DNA from: Methanosarcina siciliae T4/M
GTDB taxonomy: Archaea; Halobacteriota; Methanosarcinia; Methanosarcinales; Methanosarcinaceae
NCBI RefSeq assembly: GCF_000970085.1
Contig: NZ_CP009506.1
Span: 310,001-374,000, forward strand
Length of the DNA stretch: 64,000 nt
Direction of reading: 5' to 3'
The notes under the pieces are model-generated. The model was not told the origin of the DNA and made no database searches. It saw nothing but the letters and a program-made list of their open reading frames with translations. The translations under genes were made by a program, and so were the position numbers. Every line of letters starts with the position of its first letter. Position 1 is the first letter of the stretch. Positions 27,881-36,120 of this stretch are shown in pieces.

Positions 27881-27982
27881 ATCCTCCGGGTTAAACCTTT
27901 TTAAGGGATTTCCCAGGAAGCAGAATTAAACTTTAGGGTCTTCAGATAGTCAGGGCTAGCTTTTTCCATCAACTTGTTTAGC

Positions 27983-28921
27983 ATGTTTGTCATCTATCTC
28001 TTTCTTCTGGTTTTTCTGCTTGTTTTATTCGTGCTTTTTACAGCAATAGGTCTCACTTTCAAGCTCAAGGTTCTGAGTGTGGACGAAAAAAAAGAGCTGG
28101 GAGGTATATTTACTGTAAAATGGCTGCTTTTTTCCCATACGTTTTCAATCAAAGAACCCGGGGAAGAAAAATGCTTCCCCGAAGTACCGGAATCGGAGCC
28201 TGGTGAAGCAGAATCAGAAAGACAAACGGTCGTAGAAACCGGAACTCCGCAGGGGAAAAGAGGATCTGAACAGGCTGAAAGCAGAAAAGAAGACCTTCTA
28301 AAAGCAGAACTTAATATGCAGATGGAAAAAGATAGGGAGGACGGAGGAAAGGCCCCTGAGGAGGAAACTTTAATCCCAGGGGGTAAAGAGAAAACCGGGA
28401 TTGAAGAAAAAATCACGTTGAAAGAAAAAACCGGGGGCAAAGAGAAAAGAGGACTATTTGCCCGGCTAAGAAGGAAAAAAGGAACCGGTCCGAAAGTTGA
28501 GGTTGAGGCAAAGAAAGGCATGAGCACCAGGGAAAAACTTCACTGGGGCCTGGAAGCTTACAAAGCCCTTCGAAAACCTCTGTTCCGTCTGTTTTCCGAC
28601 ACACTTTCCGCAATAAAAATCAAGAACCTGAAAGCTGACCTTACTTTCGGGCTTTCAGATCCCGCAGATACGGGGATGCTTTGCGGGTTTATACATGCTC
28701 TTCTGGGAACGGTTTACAGCCGCTGTCGGGACTGCAGCTTTTCCGTATGTCCCGTGTTTATGGAGACACTACTGGATTTACGGGGGAGCGCGGAGATCCG
28801 TATAAAAATATATTCGCTGATTTTTCCATTCATTAAATTTATATTTAACTGGAAAACTTTATCTTTCACTTATTCGATTGTTAAGGAAAAACTTCGGGGT
28901 AGTTCGAAGATAAACTCCTAA
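27983..28921 (+). CDS. DUF2953 membrane protein
   Basis: 312 residues: an N-terminal transmembrane helix (residues 1-22), a short conserved strand region, a long charged spacer of about 110 residues rich in Glu and Lys, then the DUF2953 core with KALRKPLFRLFSDTLSAIKI, ADLTFGLSDPADTGMLCGF and a second hydrophobic patch. The ATG at 27983 is more plausible than the TTG at 27974. It is downstream of gerW, as in Firmicutes, which suggests the pair forms a functional unit at the membrane. Confidence 0.8.
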   Translation: MFVIYLFLLVFLLVLFVLFTAIGLTFKLKVLSVDEKKELGGIFTVKWLLFSHTFSIKEPGEEKCFPEVPESEPGEAESERQTVVETGTPQGKRGSEQAESRKEDLLKAELNMQMEKDREDGGKAPEEETLIPGGKEKTGIEEKITLKEKTGGKEKRGLFARLRRKKGTGPKVEVEAKKGMSTREKLHWGLEAYKALRKPLFRLFSDTLSAIKIKNLKADLTFGLSDPADTGMLCGFIHALLGTVYSRCRDCSFSVCPVFMETLLDLRGSAEIRIKIYSLIFPFIKFIFNWKTLSFTYSIVKEKLRGSSKINS

Positions 28922-28949
28922 GCTTTATGAATAAGCAATGAGGATACAG

Positions 28950-29921
28950 ATGAACATGATTAATGTAGTGTCTCCATCCAGACTGCATCTTACCCTTATC
29001 GACCTCAATGCAGAGATCGGCAGGGTCGATGGTGGGGTAGGGATTACTCTCGAGTCACCCGGCCTGGAAATTTCGGCAACTGAAGCTGATGCGGTCGAAA
29101 TTGTAGGGGATTCTCTTCTCGCAGGCAGGATGGAAAAAGCAGCAAAAACTCTGCTTCCGGAAGGGAAAGGCATCAGGATACATATTATAAGGGACCTTCC
29201 CGATCACGTAGGGCTTGGCTCTGGGACCCAGGCTGCACTCTCGGCAGCAACAGTCGTAAATGAGATTTACGGGCTTGGGAAAAGTGTCCGGGAACTCGCA
29301 GTTGCCGTGGGTCGAGGCGGAACCTCAGGAATCGGGGTTGCTGCTTTTGAAAATGGAGGTTTTATCCTGGATGGCGGGCACAGGTTCAGGGATAAAGGGG
29401 CATTTTCTCCATCGGCAGCCAGCCATATGCCTCCGGGTCCTGTGCTTTTTAGAAGGGACTTCCCTGACTGGCATATCGTCCTTGCAATTCCCGATACCAA
29501 GGGTGCCCATGATGCCGAAGAAGTCGATATCTTCAAAAAAGTCTGTCCCGTTCCTCTCCGGGAAGTCCAGGAAGTATCTCATGTGATTCTCATGCAGATG
29601 CTCCCTGCGATAATCGAAGAGGACCTGGAAAGTTTCGGCAGGGCAATCGACCATGTCCAGACTGTGGGCTTTAAAAAGCGGGAAGTAGAACTTCAGCCCG
29701 AACCCGTGCTCAAGGCAATGAAATATATGCAGGACAACGGGGCCAGCGGTTCAGGGGTCAGTTCTTTCGGGCCTGTCGTCTACGGGATTGTAGGGAGTCA
29801 GGGTGAAGGCAAAAAACTCCAGAAGGAAGTCCAGCGTATGCTTGACGAATCCCTTGGCGGAGAAGTAATGCTTACAAAAGCAAAGAACCGGGGTGCGGAC
29901 ATCTTCGGAGGCTCCGATTGA
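28950..29921 (+). CDS. Beta-ribofuranosylaminobenzene 5'-phosphate synthase
   Basis: The committed enzyme of methanopterin synthesis, joining PRPP and 4-hydroxybenzoate or pABA with loss of CO2. GHMP-kinase-like fold: INVVSPSRLHLTLIDLN at the start, the Gly-rich LPDHVGLGSGTQAALSAA near residue 90, GRGGTSGIGVAAF, and a C-terminal GASGSGVSSFGPVVYG. A frame begins at ATG 28938, but GAGGA at 28940-28944 suits the ATG at 28950. It overlaps nop5 by 4 nt, so the methanopterin enzyme and the RNA-modification genes are co-transcribed. Confidence 0.88.
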   Translation: MNMINVVSPSRLHLTLIDLNAEIGRVDGGVGITLESPGLEISATEADAVEIVGDSLLAGRMEKAAKTLLPEGKGIRIHIIRDLPDHVGLGSGTQAALSAATVVNEIYGLGKSVRELAVAVGRGGTSGIGVAAFENGGFILDGGHRFRDKGAFSPSAASHMPPGPVLFRRDFPDWHIVLAIPDTKGAHDAEEVDIFKKVCPVPLREVQEVSHVILMQMLPAIIEEDLESFGRAIDHVQTVGFKKREVELQPEPVLKAMKYMQDNGASGSGVSSFGPVVYGIVGSQGEGKKLQKEVQRMLDESLGGEVMLTKAKNRGADIFGGSD

Positions 29922-30928
29922 AAATCAACACCTGGTTTGGAAGCCTTGAGGTCGGTAGTATCGGAGAAATCCTTGCCTCCGATCTTTTCCCCAAAGACAT
30001 AAGAGAGCTTGCGCTCCGTTCTCTCTCTTTAAGGAGCAGTAGGGAGAATCTCCCTCCTGAAGGTTTTGACCTGAAAGCTGCAGCCCTTGAATGCGGGTTT
30101 GTAGTTTCTCTTTCGGAGTATTATTCCCTTTTACATGAAGTAACGCTGGAAGCTGCAAAAATCCAGGTTTCAGAGGCTCTTACCCCCGACCAGCGCATAG
30201 TCCAGGCGGTAGAAGCTCTGGATGACATCAACGAAACCACCAATTCCCTTTCGGAAAGACTTTTTGAGTGGTATGGGGGTTATTTTCCCGAAAGTGGGCT
30301 TACCGGAGAAGCCCTTGCCCTTTTTATCGTAAAATACGGCTCCCGGGAAAATGTCCTTCCTGATGACCCGCTTTACTTAAAAGCCAGGGATTCTATGGGG
30401 GCAAAACTCGAAGCAACAGATGAAGCGCTTCTTAAGGGTTTTGCAGAAAGCGTACGCAGTCTCTATTCCCGGCGAAAGCAGATAGAAGCTTACATCGAGA
30501 GCAGTATGGAAGCCCTCGCCCCCAACCTGGCCACGATTGCGGGCCCCATGCTCGGGGCAAGGCTCATAAGTATTGCAGGCAGCCTTGAAAAACTCGCTGC
30601 TTTTCCTTCAAGTACCATTCAGGTAATAGGGGCAAATAAAGCTCTCTTCAAACACCTGCGGGCCCGGGCTCCATCCCCTAAGCACGGAGTGATCTACAGC
30701 CATCCCCTTATCAATACATCTCCCTGGTGGGTGAGAGGAAAAGTTGCAAGAACCCTTGCAGCAAAAATTTCCCTTGCTGCAAGAATTGACTTTTACTCTG
30801 CAACAAAAGACCTTTCCCTTGCAGGGGAACTGGAAGAAAAAGTCCGGAAGATCAGGGCTGCAAACCCGAAGCCACCTCAGAGGAAACAGGAAGGCGGGGC
30901 AAAACCAAAGAAGAAGAGGAGGAAGTAA
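29918..30928 (+). CDS. nop5: Nop5 (Nop56/58), C/D-box guide RNP scaffold
   Basis: 336 residues: N-terminal fibrillarin-binding domain, central coiled coil (QRIVQAVEALDDINETTNSL), the Nop domain with LAPNLATIAGPMLGARLISIAG, IQVIGANKALF and the signature KHGVIYSHPLI, and a Lys/Arg-rich tail. It joins L7Ae, fibrillarin and guide RNA in the archaeal 2'-O-methylation complex. Its start is TTG within TTGA, overlapping the previous stop: a weak start coupled to upstream translation. Fibrillarin follows immediately. Confidence 0.93.
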   Translation: MKINTWFGSLEVGSIGEILASDLFPKDIRELALRSLSLRSSRENLPPEGFDLKAAALECGFVVSLSEYYSLLHEVTLEAAKIQVSEALTPDQRIVQAVEALDDINETTNSLSERLFEWYGGYFPESGLTGEALALFIVKYGSRENVLPDDPLYLKARDSMGAKLEATDEALLKGFAESVRSLYSRRKQIEAYIESSMEALAPNLATIAGPMLGARLISIAGSLEKLAAFPSSTIQVIGANKALFKHLRARAPSPKHGVIYSHPLINTSPWWVRGKVARTLAAKISLAARIDFYSATKDLSLAGELEEKVRKIRAANPKPPQRKQEGGAKPKKKRRK

Positions 30929-31612
30929 ATGCCCGATATAAGACTGCTTTCCGAGGGAATTTTCGAGATTACAAAGGGTAAAAGGCAGCTTGCTACCCTG
31001 AACCTTGACCCCGGAAAAGTGGTTTACGGAGAAAAGCTGATCTCGGTTGAAGGGGTTGAATACCGGACCTGGGACCCTCGAAGGAGCAAGCTCGGAGCCA
31101 TGGTGCTAAAAAAGTTCAATATTCCTCTGAGCAAAGATTCAAAGGTTCTCTATCTGGGGGCAGCTTCCGGGACAACGGTCAGCCACGTCTCCGATATTAT
31201 TCCCGAGGGGGCCGTTTATGCTGTTGAATTTGCCCCAAGAAGTATGCGCGACTTCATAGGGCTTGCTTCCAGGCGCAAAAACATTTTTCCTATTCTTTCC
31301 GATGCGGGAAAACCGGGCAGTTATGCTCATATCGTTGAGCCCGTGGACCTTATCTTTCAGGACGTTGCCCAGCCCAACCAGGCGGAAATCGCTGCAAGAA
31401 ACGCGGCACGTTTTTTGAATAAAGGTGGATATCTCCTGTTTTCGATTAAGGCCCGCAGCATCGATACTGCGGCAAGCCCGAAGGAGATCTTCAAGGGAGA
31501 AGTAAAAAAGCTTGAGCAGGCGTTTGAATCCAGATTCGAAATCCTTGCTGCCAGGGACCTTATGCCCTATCACGAAGACCACCTTGGGGTCCTGGCAAAG
31601 TTAAAGGAGTGA
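30929..31612 (+). CDS. flpA: Fibrillarin-like rRNA/tRNA 2'-O-methyltransferase
   Basis: 227 residues, the catalytic subunit of the C/D-box RNP. SAM motif LYLGAASGTTVSHVSDII near residue 75, the acidic loop VYAVEFAPRSMRDF, IFQDVAQPNQ, and the catalytic Lys in LLFSIKARSID. The N-terminal strand domain that contacts Nop5 is intact. ATG begins directly after the nop5 stop (TAAATG), indicating equal expression of the two partners. A good terminator follows. Confidence 0.94.
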   Translation: MPDIRLLSEGIFEITKGKRQLATLNLDPGKVVYGEKLISVEGVEYRTWDPRRSKLGAMVLKKFNIPLSKDSKVLYLGAASGTTVSHVSDIIPEGAVYAVEFAPRSMRDFIGLASRRKNIFPILSDAGKPGSYAHIVEPVDLIFQDVAQPNQAEIAARNAARFLNKGGYLLFSIKARSIDTAASPKEIFKGEVKKLEQAFESRFEILAARDLMPYHEDHLGVLAKLKE

Positions 31613-31669
31613 ATCTCTAAAAATAGTATATCTCTAAAATAAGTGTATCTCTAGAGAAATATTCTGGTA

Positions 31670-31714
31670 AAAGCTGCTCCAGTGGGAGCTGCTTTATCCT
31701 CTTTTATCTTTTTT
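31670..31714 (+). terminator. Terminator after flpA
   Basis: AAAGC-T-GCTCC (31670-31680) pairs with GGAGC-T-GCTTT (31685-31695), ten pairs with one internal T-T mismatch. T-rich sequence follows to 31714. It separates flpA from the convergent regulator gene. Confidence 0.6.
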
Positions 31715-31723
31715 CAACCCGGT

Positions 31724-32239
31724 TCATCTTTTTATATTCACAAACAACCTTTTTTTCGTGACCGGAATTAGCTTCTTCCATTCAACGATGGCATCTTCGT
31801 AAAACTCATATTCATCTACAGTTTTGTCCGATAATTTTCCGTCCACTTCATAGACATAAAAACCCTCTTCCCCGTCCGTAGAGACAACTTTTGTCCTGTC
31901 TCCCATTTTCCTTACCTCTACGGCAGCTACGCTTTTCAGGGCTTCAAGCAAACTAGTCCCTTCCTCTACCTCAAGTTTCTTGTTTTCTGCAAAGCGGTCC
32001 AGGAAAGAGTAGACATTGTTCAACTTTATGCCTATCATGTGAGTATTTCCGAATTTTTTCCGCTCTATAAGTTTGGCTTTTTCAAGCACTTTAACGTGTT
32101 TTGCAGCAACGGGTACGGAGATCCCGATTTCTCTTGCAATCCCTGAGATATGTTTATCCCCTTCACTCAGGCTTTCAAGAATTGAGAGGCGTGTGTCGCT
32201 TGATATCGCTTTGAATAGGTTTTCTCCGCCACCATTCAT
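31724..32239 (-). CDS. ArsR-type regulator fused to a DUF4430/transcobalamin-like domain
   Basis: 171 residues. Residues 1-72 form an ArsR-like winged helix (NLFKAISSDTRLSILESL; recognition helix ISVPVAAKHVKVLEKAKLIE). Residues about 85-165 resemble DUF4430, the small fold found at the transcobalamin C-terminus: VEEGTSLLEALKSVAAVEV, then GFYVYEVDGKLSD, then DEYEFYEDAIVEWKKL, matching the order 'S-LxAL ... GxxYxVxG ... Y.l.dgD.VeW'. That assignment is by eye. GAGGGA 7 nt before the ATG fixes the start. It is divergent from the DUF2162/ExbB operon, hence a likely regulator of it, perhaps sensing a corrinoid or related ligand. Confidence 0.75.
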   Translation of the reverse strand: MNGGGENLFKAISSDTRLSILESLSEGDKHISGIAREIGISVPVAAKHVKVLEKAKLIERKKFGNTHMIGIKLNNVYSFLDRFAENKKLEVEEGTSLLEALKSVAAVEVRKMGDRTKVVSTDGEEGFYVYEVDGKLSDKTVDEYEFYEDAIVEWKKLIPVTKKRLFVNIKR

Positions 32240-32377
32240 TCTTTAATCCCTCTAGTACTGACTACCATGATGATCCTCTATATTAGCTCAAATACTTATA
32301 ATTATTGCCTTACTTAATACAAGTAATCTATGCTCTTTACTTTTATACTTTTCTTTTTTTTCCTAAATTTTAACAAA

Positions 32378-32492
32378 TTTACTTTATTGATCTTTCAATT
32401 GATATCTTTTTTTTTTAAATATTTTATCAAATTTACTTTCTTTACTTTTTTCATTCTTTCCATTCAATTATTCCTTTTGACAAGTTTACTTT
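32378..32492. repeat. Three phased TTTACTTT copies in a pyrimidine-rich tract
   Basis: TTTACTTT occurs at 32378-32385, 32432-32439 and 32485-32492, spaced 54 and 53 nt. The same octamer is the right half of the palindromes at 50199 and 56559. The surrounding 582-nt gap (32240-32821) is very T-rich on the plus strand. A 64-codon frame of Phe/Leu there is not a credible gene. Confidence 0.45.
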
Positions 32493-32756
32493 CATTTTTT
32501 CACATTTTCTCCTTTCTTTCGTGAAAAATCTCCCGGGTTCACAGAGTTAATTGTTGCATAATTTTTGTTAAATTCCGATTCTCATTTGCTATCAGTACCA
32601 TACAATCTTATTTTTTTAAAAATTATTTTATATTAACTTCTCCCGGTTATTTTTATTCCTTTTTCCATATTTTTTTCTCGTTCATATGGGGGTGACAACC
32701 GGGGATTTAAACTTTGTTCTGTAAAAATGTAATCAATAGCCATTGTTACCTCAAAA

Positions 32757-32790
32757 GATAACAATCATTACCCAAAAGCCAGTTTTTATT
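32757..32790 (+). promoter_or_regulatory. Shared regulon element (copy 1) and TATA-like box before the DUF2162 operon
   Basis: GATAACAATCATTACC (32757-32772), a 10-nt spacer, then TTTTTATT (32783-32790), 32 nt before the start codon. The 16-mer belongs to the set at 45277, 50025 and 56385 (consensus GCTAAYAAYYNTTASC). In addition ATTGTTA (32742-32748) is the inverse of TAACAAT at 32759-32765. Confidence 0.6.
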
Positions 32791-32821
32791 TAATTCTACT
32801 ATAGATGCTCAGAAGGTACTT

Positions 32822-33511
32822 ATGGACTCTTCGACATTGACTGTTATCGGTATTTTGATAGGTATTTTTATCTTCGGAATTAAAACTGGATTAGGTTGTG
32901 GATTTTCGAATATTACTACTCGAGAGATTCTTACAATTGGCGGAAGTTACTTTTTTCTTGCTCTTCTATTCGGAAGTGTTGCTGACCGCCTGAGCCTTGA
33001 TGCTTTTGAGCGCCTTTCCGCAATGGGTATGGGAATACATGTTCTTGTCTCCTTGCTCCTCATAGGGGCTGGCATCTATACCCAGAAAAAGTGGAATTCA
33101 GGAAAAGATGTTTCCAGACATACTTTCCTGGCCATATCAATGCCCTGCCCGGTCTGCCTTGGGGCTATTGCGGTCTCCTGTATGCTTCTCTCACAAAGCC
33201 TCAACCTTTCCGGAATAAAAATAGGGTTTCTTGTAGGAATTGCTTTTTTTATTGCAGTAGTAGCTTCTTCTTTTCTTTTCAGGTTCGGGAAAGTCCGGTG
33301 TGGTAAGACCCCCGAAACTATGGGAAGCGCCATGATGCTTCTCGGAATTTATTATCTTCTGGGAGCTCTGCTAATCCCTGCCTACATGAAATCAAAACAG
33401 ATGAACCTGGCTCCTATGCAAACCGGAGAATCAGGTCTTTTTCCCCTTCTGGCTTTCGGGATAATAATCCTTGCAGGTTTTTTCCTTGACCGTGTGAGGT
33501 CTAACCAATGA
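32822..33511 (+). CDS. DUF2162 membrane protein (putative transporter)
   Basis: 229 residues with about six or seven hydrophobic segments. The first helix contains GIFIFGIKTGLGCGFSN, and a central helix carries MPCPVCLGAIAVSCML, a CPVC motif with an extra Cys that might bind a metal or do thiol chemistry. DUF2162 proteins are annotated only as putative transporters. The stop overlaps the next start (ATGA), placing it in one operon with an ExbB-like channel and DUF2149, a trio that recurs beside CobN-like genes. Probable permease or motor component. Confidence 0.8.
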   Translation: MDSSTLTVIGILIGIFIFGIKTGLGCGFSNITTREILTIGGSYFFLALLFGSVADRLSLDAFERLSAMGMGIHVLVSLLLIGAGIYTQKKWNSGKDVSRHTFLAISMPCPVCLGAIAVSCMLLSQSLNLSGIKIGFLVGIAFFIAVVASSFLFRFGKVRCGKTPETMGSAMMLLGIYYLLGALLIPAYMKSKQMNLAPMQTGESGLFPLLAFGIIILAGFFLDRVRSNQ

Positions 33512-34137
33512 GCAATATGGATCTGTTATTCCGGACTATATACGTATTTTCGTCGGCTTTATTGTATCCGGTAATGATCCTTCTGACTCTCCTGGTCTTT
33601 GTTTCACTTATTCAGTTAGGAGAATTCCTTTCCGAATATTCAAAACGGGGCAGGGACCGGAACAGCCTGGAAGTTAGCTGCAAAAAAATCAGGCAAAGTC
33701 TTCATAGTTCGGCTTTTTCGGAAGCATCGAAGGCTCTTCTGAATATAAAACAAAATTACCTGGTCACGACCTTTGCAAAAGAGTCTGCACAATACCTTGA
33801 AGAACAGAATTTTCCTGCAATCGGGAAGCTCTCCGAGGAATATGAGATAAAAATGGCAAAGCGCCTTGAGCACACTAAAATAATATCAACTGTTTCTCCC
33901 ATGCTCGGGCTTATGGGGACCCTTATCCCTCTAGGGCCTGCTCTGATAGGGCTTTCACAGGGAGACCTCGAAACCCTTGCCCAGAACCTGATGATCGCCT
34001 TTGCGACTACCGTTGTAGGGCTCTTTTCTGCCGGGATAGCCTATGTGCTTAGCCAGGTCAGGAGGCGCTGGTACTGGGAGGATATGTCGGATATCGATTA
34101 TATTCTGGATATCATTGAGGAGAAGAGCGGAAATTGA
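33508..34137 (+). CDS. MotA/TolQ/ExbB-type proton channel
   Basis: 209 residues with three transmembrane helices in ExbB topology: helix 1 at about residues 14-36, a cytoplasmic stretch to about 120, then helices 2 and 3. The family hallmark is SPMLGLMGTLIPLGPALIGL near residue 130, followed by MIAFATTVVGLFSAGIAYVL. In bacteria ExbB-ExbD uses proton flow to energise transport through partner proteins across the envelope. An archaeon has no TonB receptors, so the partner must differ. It overlaps DUF2162 by 4 nt, and DUF2149 follows after 25 nt. Confidence 0.85.
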   Translation: MSNMDLLFRTIYVFSSALLYPVMILLTLLVFVSLIQLGEFLSEYSKRGRDRNSLEVSCKKIRQSLHSSAFSEASKALLNIKQNYLVTTFAKESAQYLEEQNFPAIGKLSEEYEIKMAKRLEHTKIISTVSPMLGLMGTLIPLGPALIGLSQGDLETLAQNLMIAFATTVVGLFSAGIAYVLSQVRRRWYWEDMSDIDYILDIIEEKSGN

Positions 34138-34162
34138 CTGCTTTTTAAATAGGAGGAATATT

Positions 34163-34567
34163 ATGCGAAAATCCAGAAGATACAGGCGGACCGGGCTTTT
34201 AAACGACCCTGAAGACCAAAACCCCATGACCGGGGTTGCCAACCTCTTTGATGTTGCAATGGTCTTTTCCGTGGCACTGCTCGTAGCCCTTGTGATGTCT
34301 TACCACCTCCCCGAACTTCTGAGCTCGAATGAGGATATTACCATTGTAAAAAATCCCGGAGCTGAAGACATGAAGATAATCATCAAGGATCAGGGAAAAC
34401 CCATCGAAGTCCTTAACATGACCGACAATATCGGGGGAGGCACAGGTGAAGCTCTGGGAACGGCTTATAAGTTGGCTGACGGTAGAGTGATTTACGTGCC
34501 TGAAGACGCCGAAGGAAACACTTCAAGTGATACAGCTACTTCAACCGGTACATCCGCTTCAGATTAA
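34163..34567 (+). CDS. DUF2149 protein, ExbD-like single-pass partner
   Basis: 134 residues: a basic cytoplasmic N-terminus, one transmembrane helix at about residues 29-50 beginning NLFDVAMVFSVALLVAL with an Asp at its edge, and an extracytoplasmic domain ending in a Ser/Thr tail. That layout, with a membrane Asp beside an ExbB-like gene, mirrors ExbD/TolR, although sequence similarity to them is not evident by eye. A longer frame is open from 34043, but AGGAGG at 34151-34156 marks the ATG at 34163. It is the last intact gene of the operon before a cobN relic. Confidence 0.8.
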   Translation: MRKSRRYRRTGLLNDPEDQNPMTGVANLFDVAMVFSVALLVALVMSYHLPELLSSNEDITIVKNPGAEDMKIIIKDQGKPIEVLNMTDNIGGGTGEALGTAYKLADGRVIYVPEDAEGNTSSDTATSTGTSASD

Positions 34568-34690
34568 TTTTTTCCGGACTCTGCGCAAGTTGAATTGTTT
34601 TATCTAAAAGTTTCTTTAGTTACCCCCAAAGGTTTCTTTAGTTACTCCCTTTATTCCCACCCACAAATTATAACTCCTCAAAACCCTGGC

Positions 34691-34885
34691 TGCCACCATA
34701 CCTGTGGAAACTCCCTGCTTGAAGAATACGTTGAGGGTGTAATGTCCGTTCCGGGTGTTGTTGATGAGGAAACGGCAGAAAAATATAAGGAATTGATGCA
34801 GGAGGCAATGGAGTCTTCTCAGCAGTCCAGTGATAGCAGCCGGGGGAATTTATCCGGGGTTCAGGAAAAAGAAGTTTTAAATCTC
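34691..34885 (+). pseudogene. Relic of a cobN-like gene (C-terminal fragment)
   Basis: The open frame here encodes CHHTCGNSLLEEYVEGVMSVPG followed by a Ser/Gln-rich stretch. This matches the C-terminal signature shared by the three large CobN-like proteins downstream (CHHTCGNPLL ... VSVPG ... Ser-rich). The roughly 1,300 preceding residues and the terminal membrane segment are missing, so it is a remnant. It implies the operon was once DUF2162-exbB-DUF2149-cobN. The operon terminator at 34892 is kept. Confidence 0.8.
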
Positions 34886-34891
34886 CGGTGG

Positions 34892-34924
34892 AATACGGCG
34901 CAATATAACCGCCGTATTTTTTTT
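34892..34924 (+). terminator. Strong terminator of the DUF2162-ExbB-DUF2149 operon
   Basis: Perfect 9-bp stem AATACGGCG (34892-34900) / CGCCGTATT (34910-34918) with a 9-nt loop, followed by eight T (34917-34924). Confidence 0.8.
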
Positions 34925-35053
34925 GGGATAAGGCAAATCAATTCTTCATATTCTGCGGAACCGGGTATCTCTGCAGAATATTGATTCCTTGATCTTTTTT
35001 TCTACATCTTTTTTAAACCTTATCCCGCATATTTTCTTTATTGGGGAAGCGGC

Positions 35054-35821
35054 ATGGCAGATGTAACAACTGCTTTTTTTCTTACAACATTTGCAGGAAT
35101 TTCTACTGGTTTGGGCAGTCTTATAGCTTTTTTAGTTCCCAACCTGAAGTTTTCATGGCTGTCCGTACTACTTGGTTTTGCGGCGGGAGCCATGATTTAT
35201 ATCTCCTTCGTGGAACTACTTGCTGAGTCTGTTGGTACGGTGGGATTTTTCCAGGCAAATGTTGCTTTTTTCCTGGGAATTTTCGGGATGTTTCTTCTGG
35301 ACCGTATGATCGAGCACATCCACATGGATACTCTTCATGACGGGAACACTTTTTCCATAAGTGAAAACCACAATCTTAGGAAAACGGGCTTGTTAACGGC
35401 ATTGGGGATTGCCATGCACAACTTTCCCGAAGGCATGGCCGTTCTGTTTTCGTCCCTCAGTTCTACTTATCTGGGGTTTTCGGTTGCAATAGCCATAGCA
35501 ATCCATAACATTCCTGAAGGGGTTGCGGTTTCGATTCCTATCTACTATGCCAGTGGCAGCCGGAAAAAAGCCTTTGCCTATTCTTTCTTTTCAGGGCTCA
35601 CCGAACCCCTGGGTGCGGGGATCGGATATTTTCTTCTTTTCCGCTTCCTGACTCCGGAATCCCTCTTCCTCATGCTTGCTGCGGTTGGCGGGGTCATGGT
35701 CTTTATATGTTTTGATGAACTGCTGCCAATCGCCATAAAGTATGGAAATGAGCATCTGACTTTCCTGGGAGTGTTTTCTGGGATGCTTGTGGTTGCCCTG
35801 AGCCTTTATTTTATGTATTGA
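35054..35821 (+). CDS. ZIP-family divalent metal transporter
   Basis: 255 residues, eight predicted helices with a short His-containing loop between helices 3 and 4 (EHIHMDTLHDGN). Metal-site motifs are plain: helix 4 HNFPEGMAVLF and helix 5 HNIPEGVAVSIPIYYASG, with a further FFSGLTEPLGAGIGY. It imports Zn2+, Fe2+ or related ions, close to ZupT in form. Preceded by its own 70-nt leader after the terminator of the ExbB operon, so probably a separate unit inside the metal region. Confidence 0.88.
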   Translation: MADVTTAFFLTTFAGISTGLGSLIAFLVPNLKFSWLSVLLGFAAGAMIYISFVELLAESVGTVGFFQANVAFFLGIFGMFLLDRMIEHIHMDTLHDGNTFSISENHNLRKTGLLTALGIAMHNFPEGMAVLFSSLSSTYLGFSVAIAIAIHNIPEGVAVSIPIYYASGSRKKAFAYSFFSGLTEPLGAGIGYFLLFRFLTPESLFLMLAAVGGVMVFICFDELLPIAIKYGNEHLTFLGVFSGMLVVALSLYFMY

Positions 35822-36002
35822 GATTTTTGAGGCTTTTTACCCTAACGGTTAACAATCATGAGTCAGGAGCTGCATTTTATGCATCTTTTCTCTTATTCTC
35901 CAGTATTCCTGATTTTTCTAGAATAGGGCATATTCATAATTAGGAGACCCTCCAACAGGATCAGGTTTTTAGGGGTCTGAATCTCACTTTTAGGGTATAT
36001 TA

Positions 36003-36102
36003 CGAAATAACTCAGAAAACAAATAATTTTTTTGGAATCGAATAGATGAGCCTGTTTATGAAACAGTTGTCTGGTGCATTAATAGCTGCCTGAGTTATTT
36101 CG
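36003..36102. repeat. 100-bp element with perfect 13-bp inverted ends
   Basis: CGAAATAACTCAG (36003-36015) and its exact inverse CTGAGTTATTTCG (36090-36102) enclose 74 nt, inside which CTGTTT-ATG-AAACAG forms a small hairpin. No coding potential. It could be a miniature inverted-repeat element, a bidirectional terminator or a structured RNA. The remaining gap 35822-36002 shows nothing. Confidence 0.6.
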
Positions 36103-36120
36103 CGATGGGTCCTACGAGCT

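Noticed and set aside
32330..32524. 64-codon Phe/Leu-rich frame that looks like a membrane peptide
   Set aside because: It is the reading of a T-rich tract upstream of the ExbB operon; no ribosome site and extreme low complexity.
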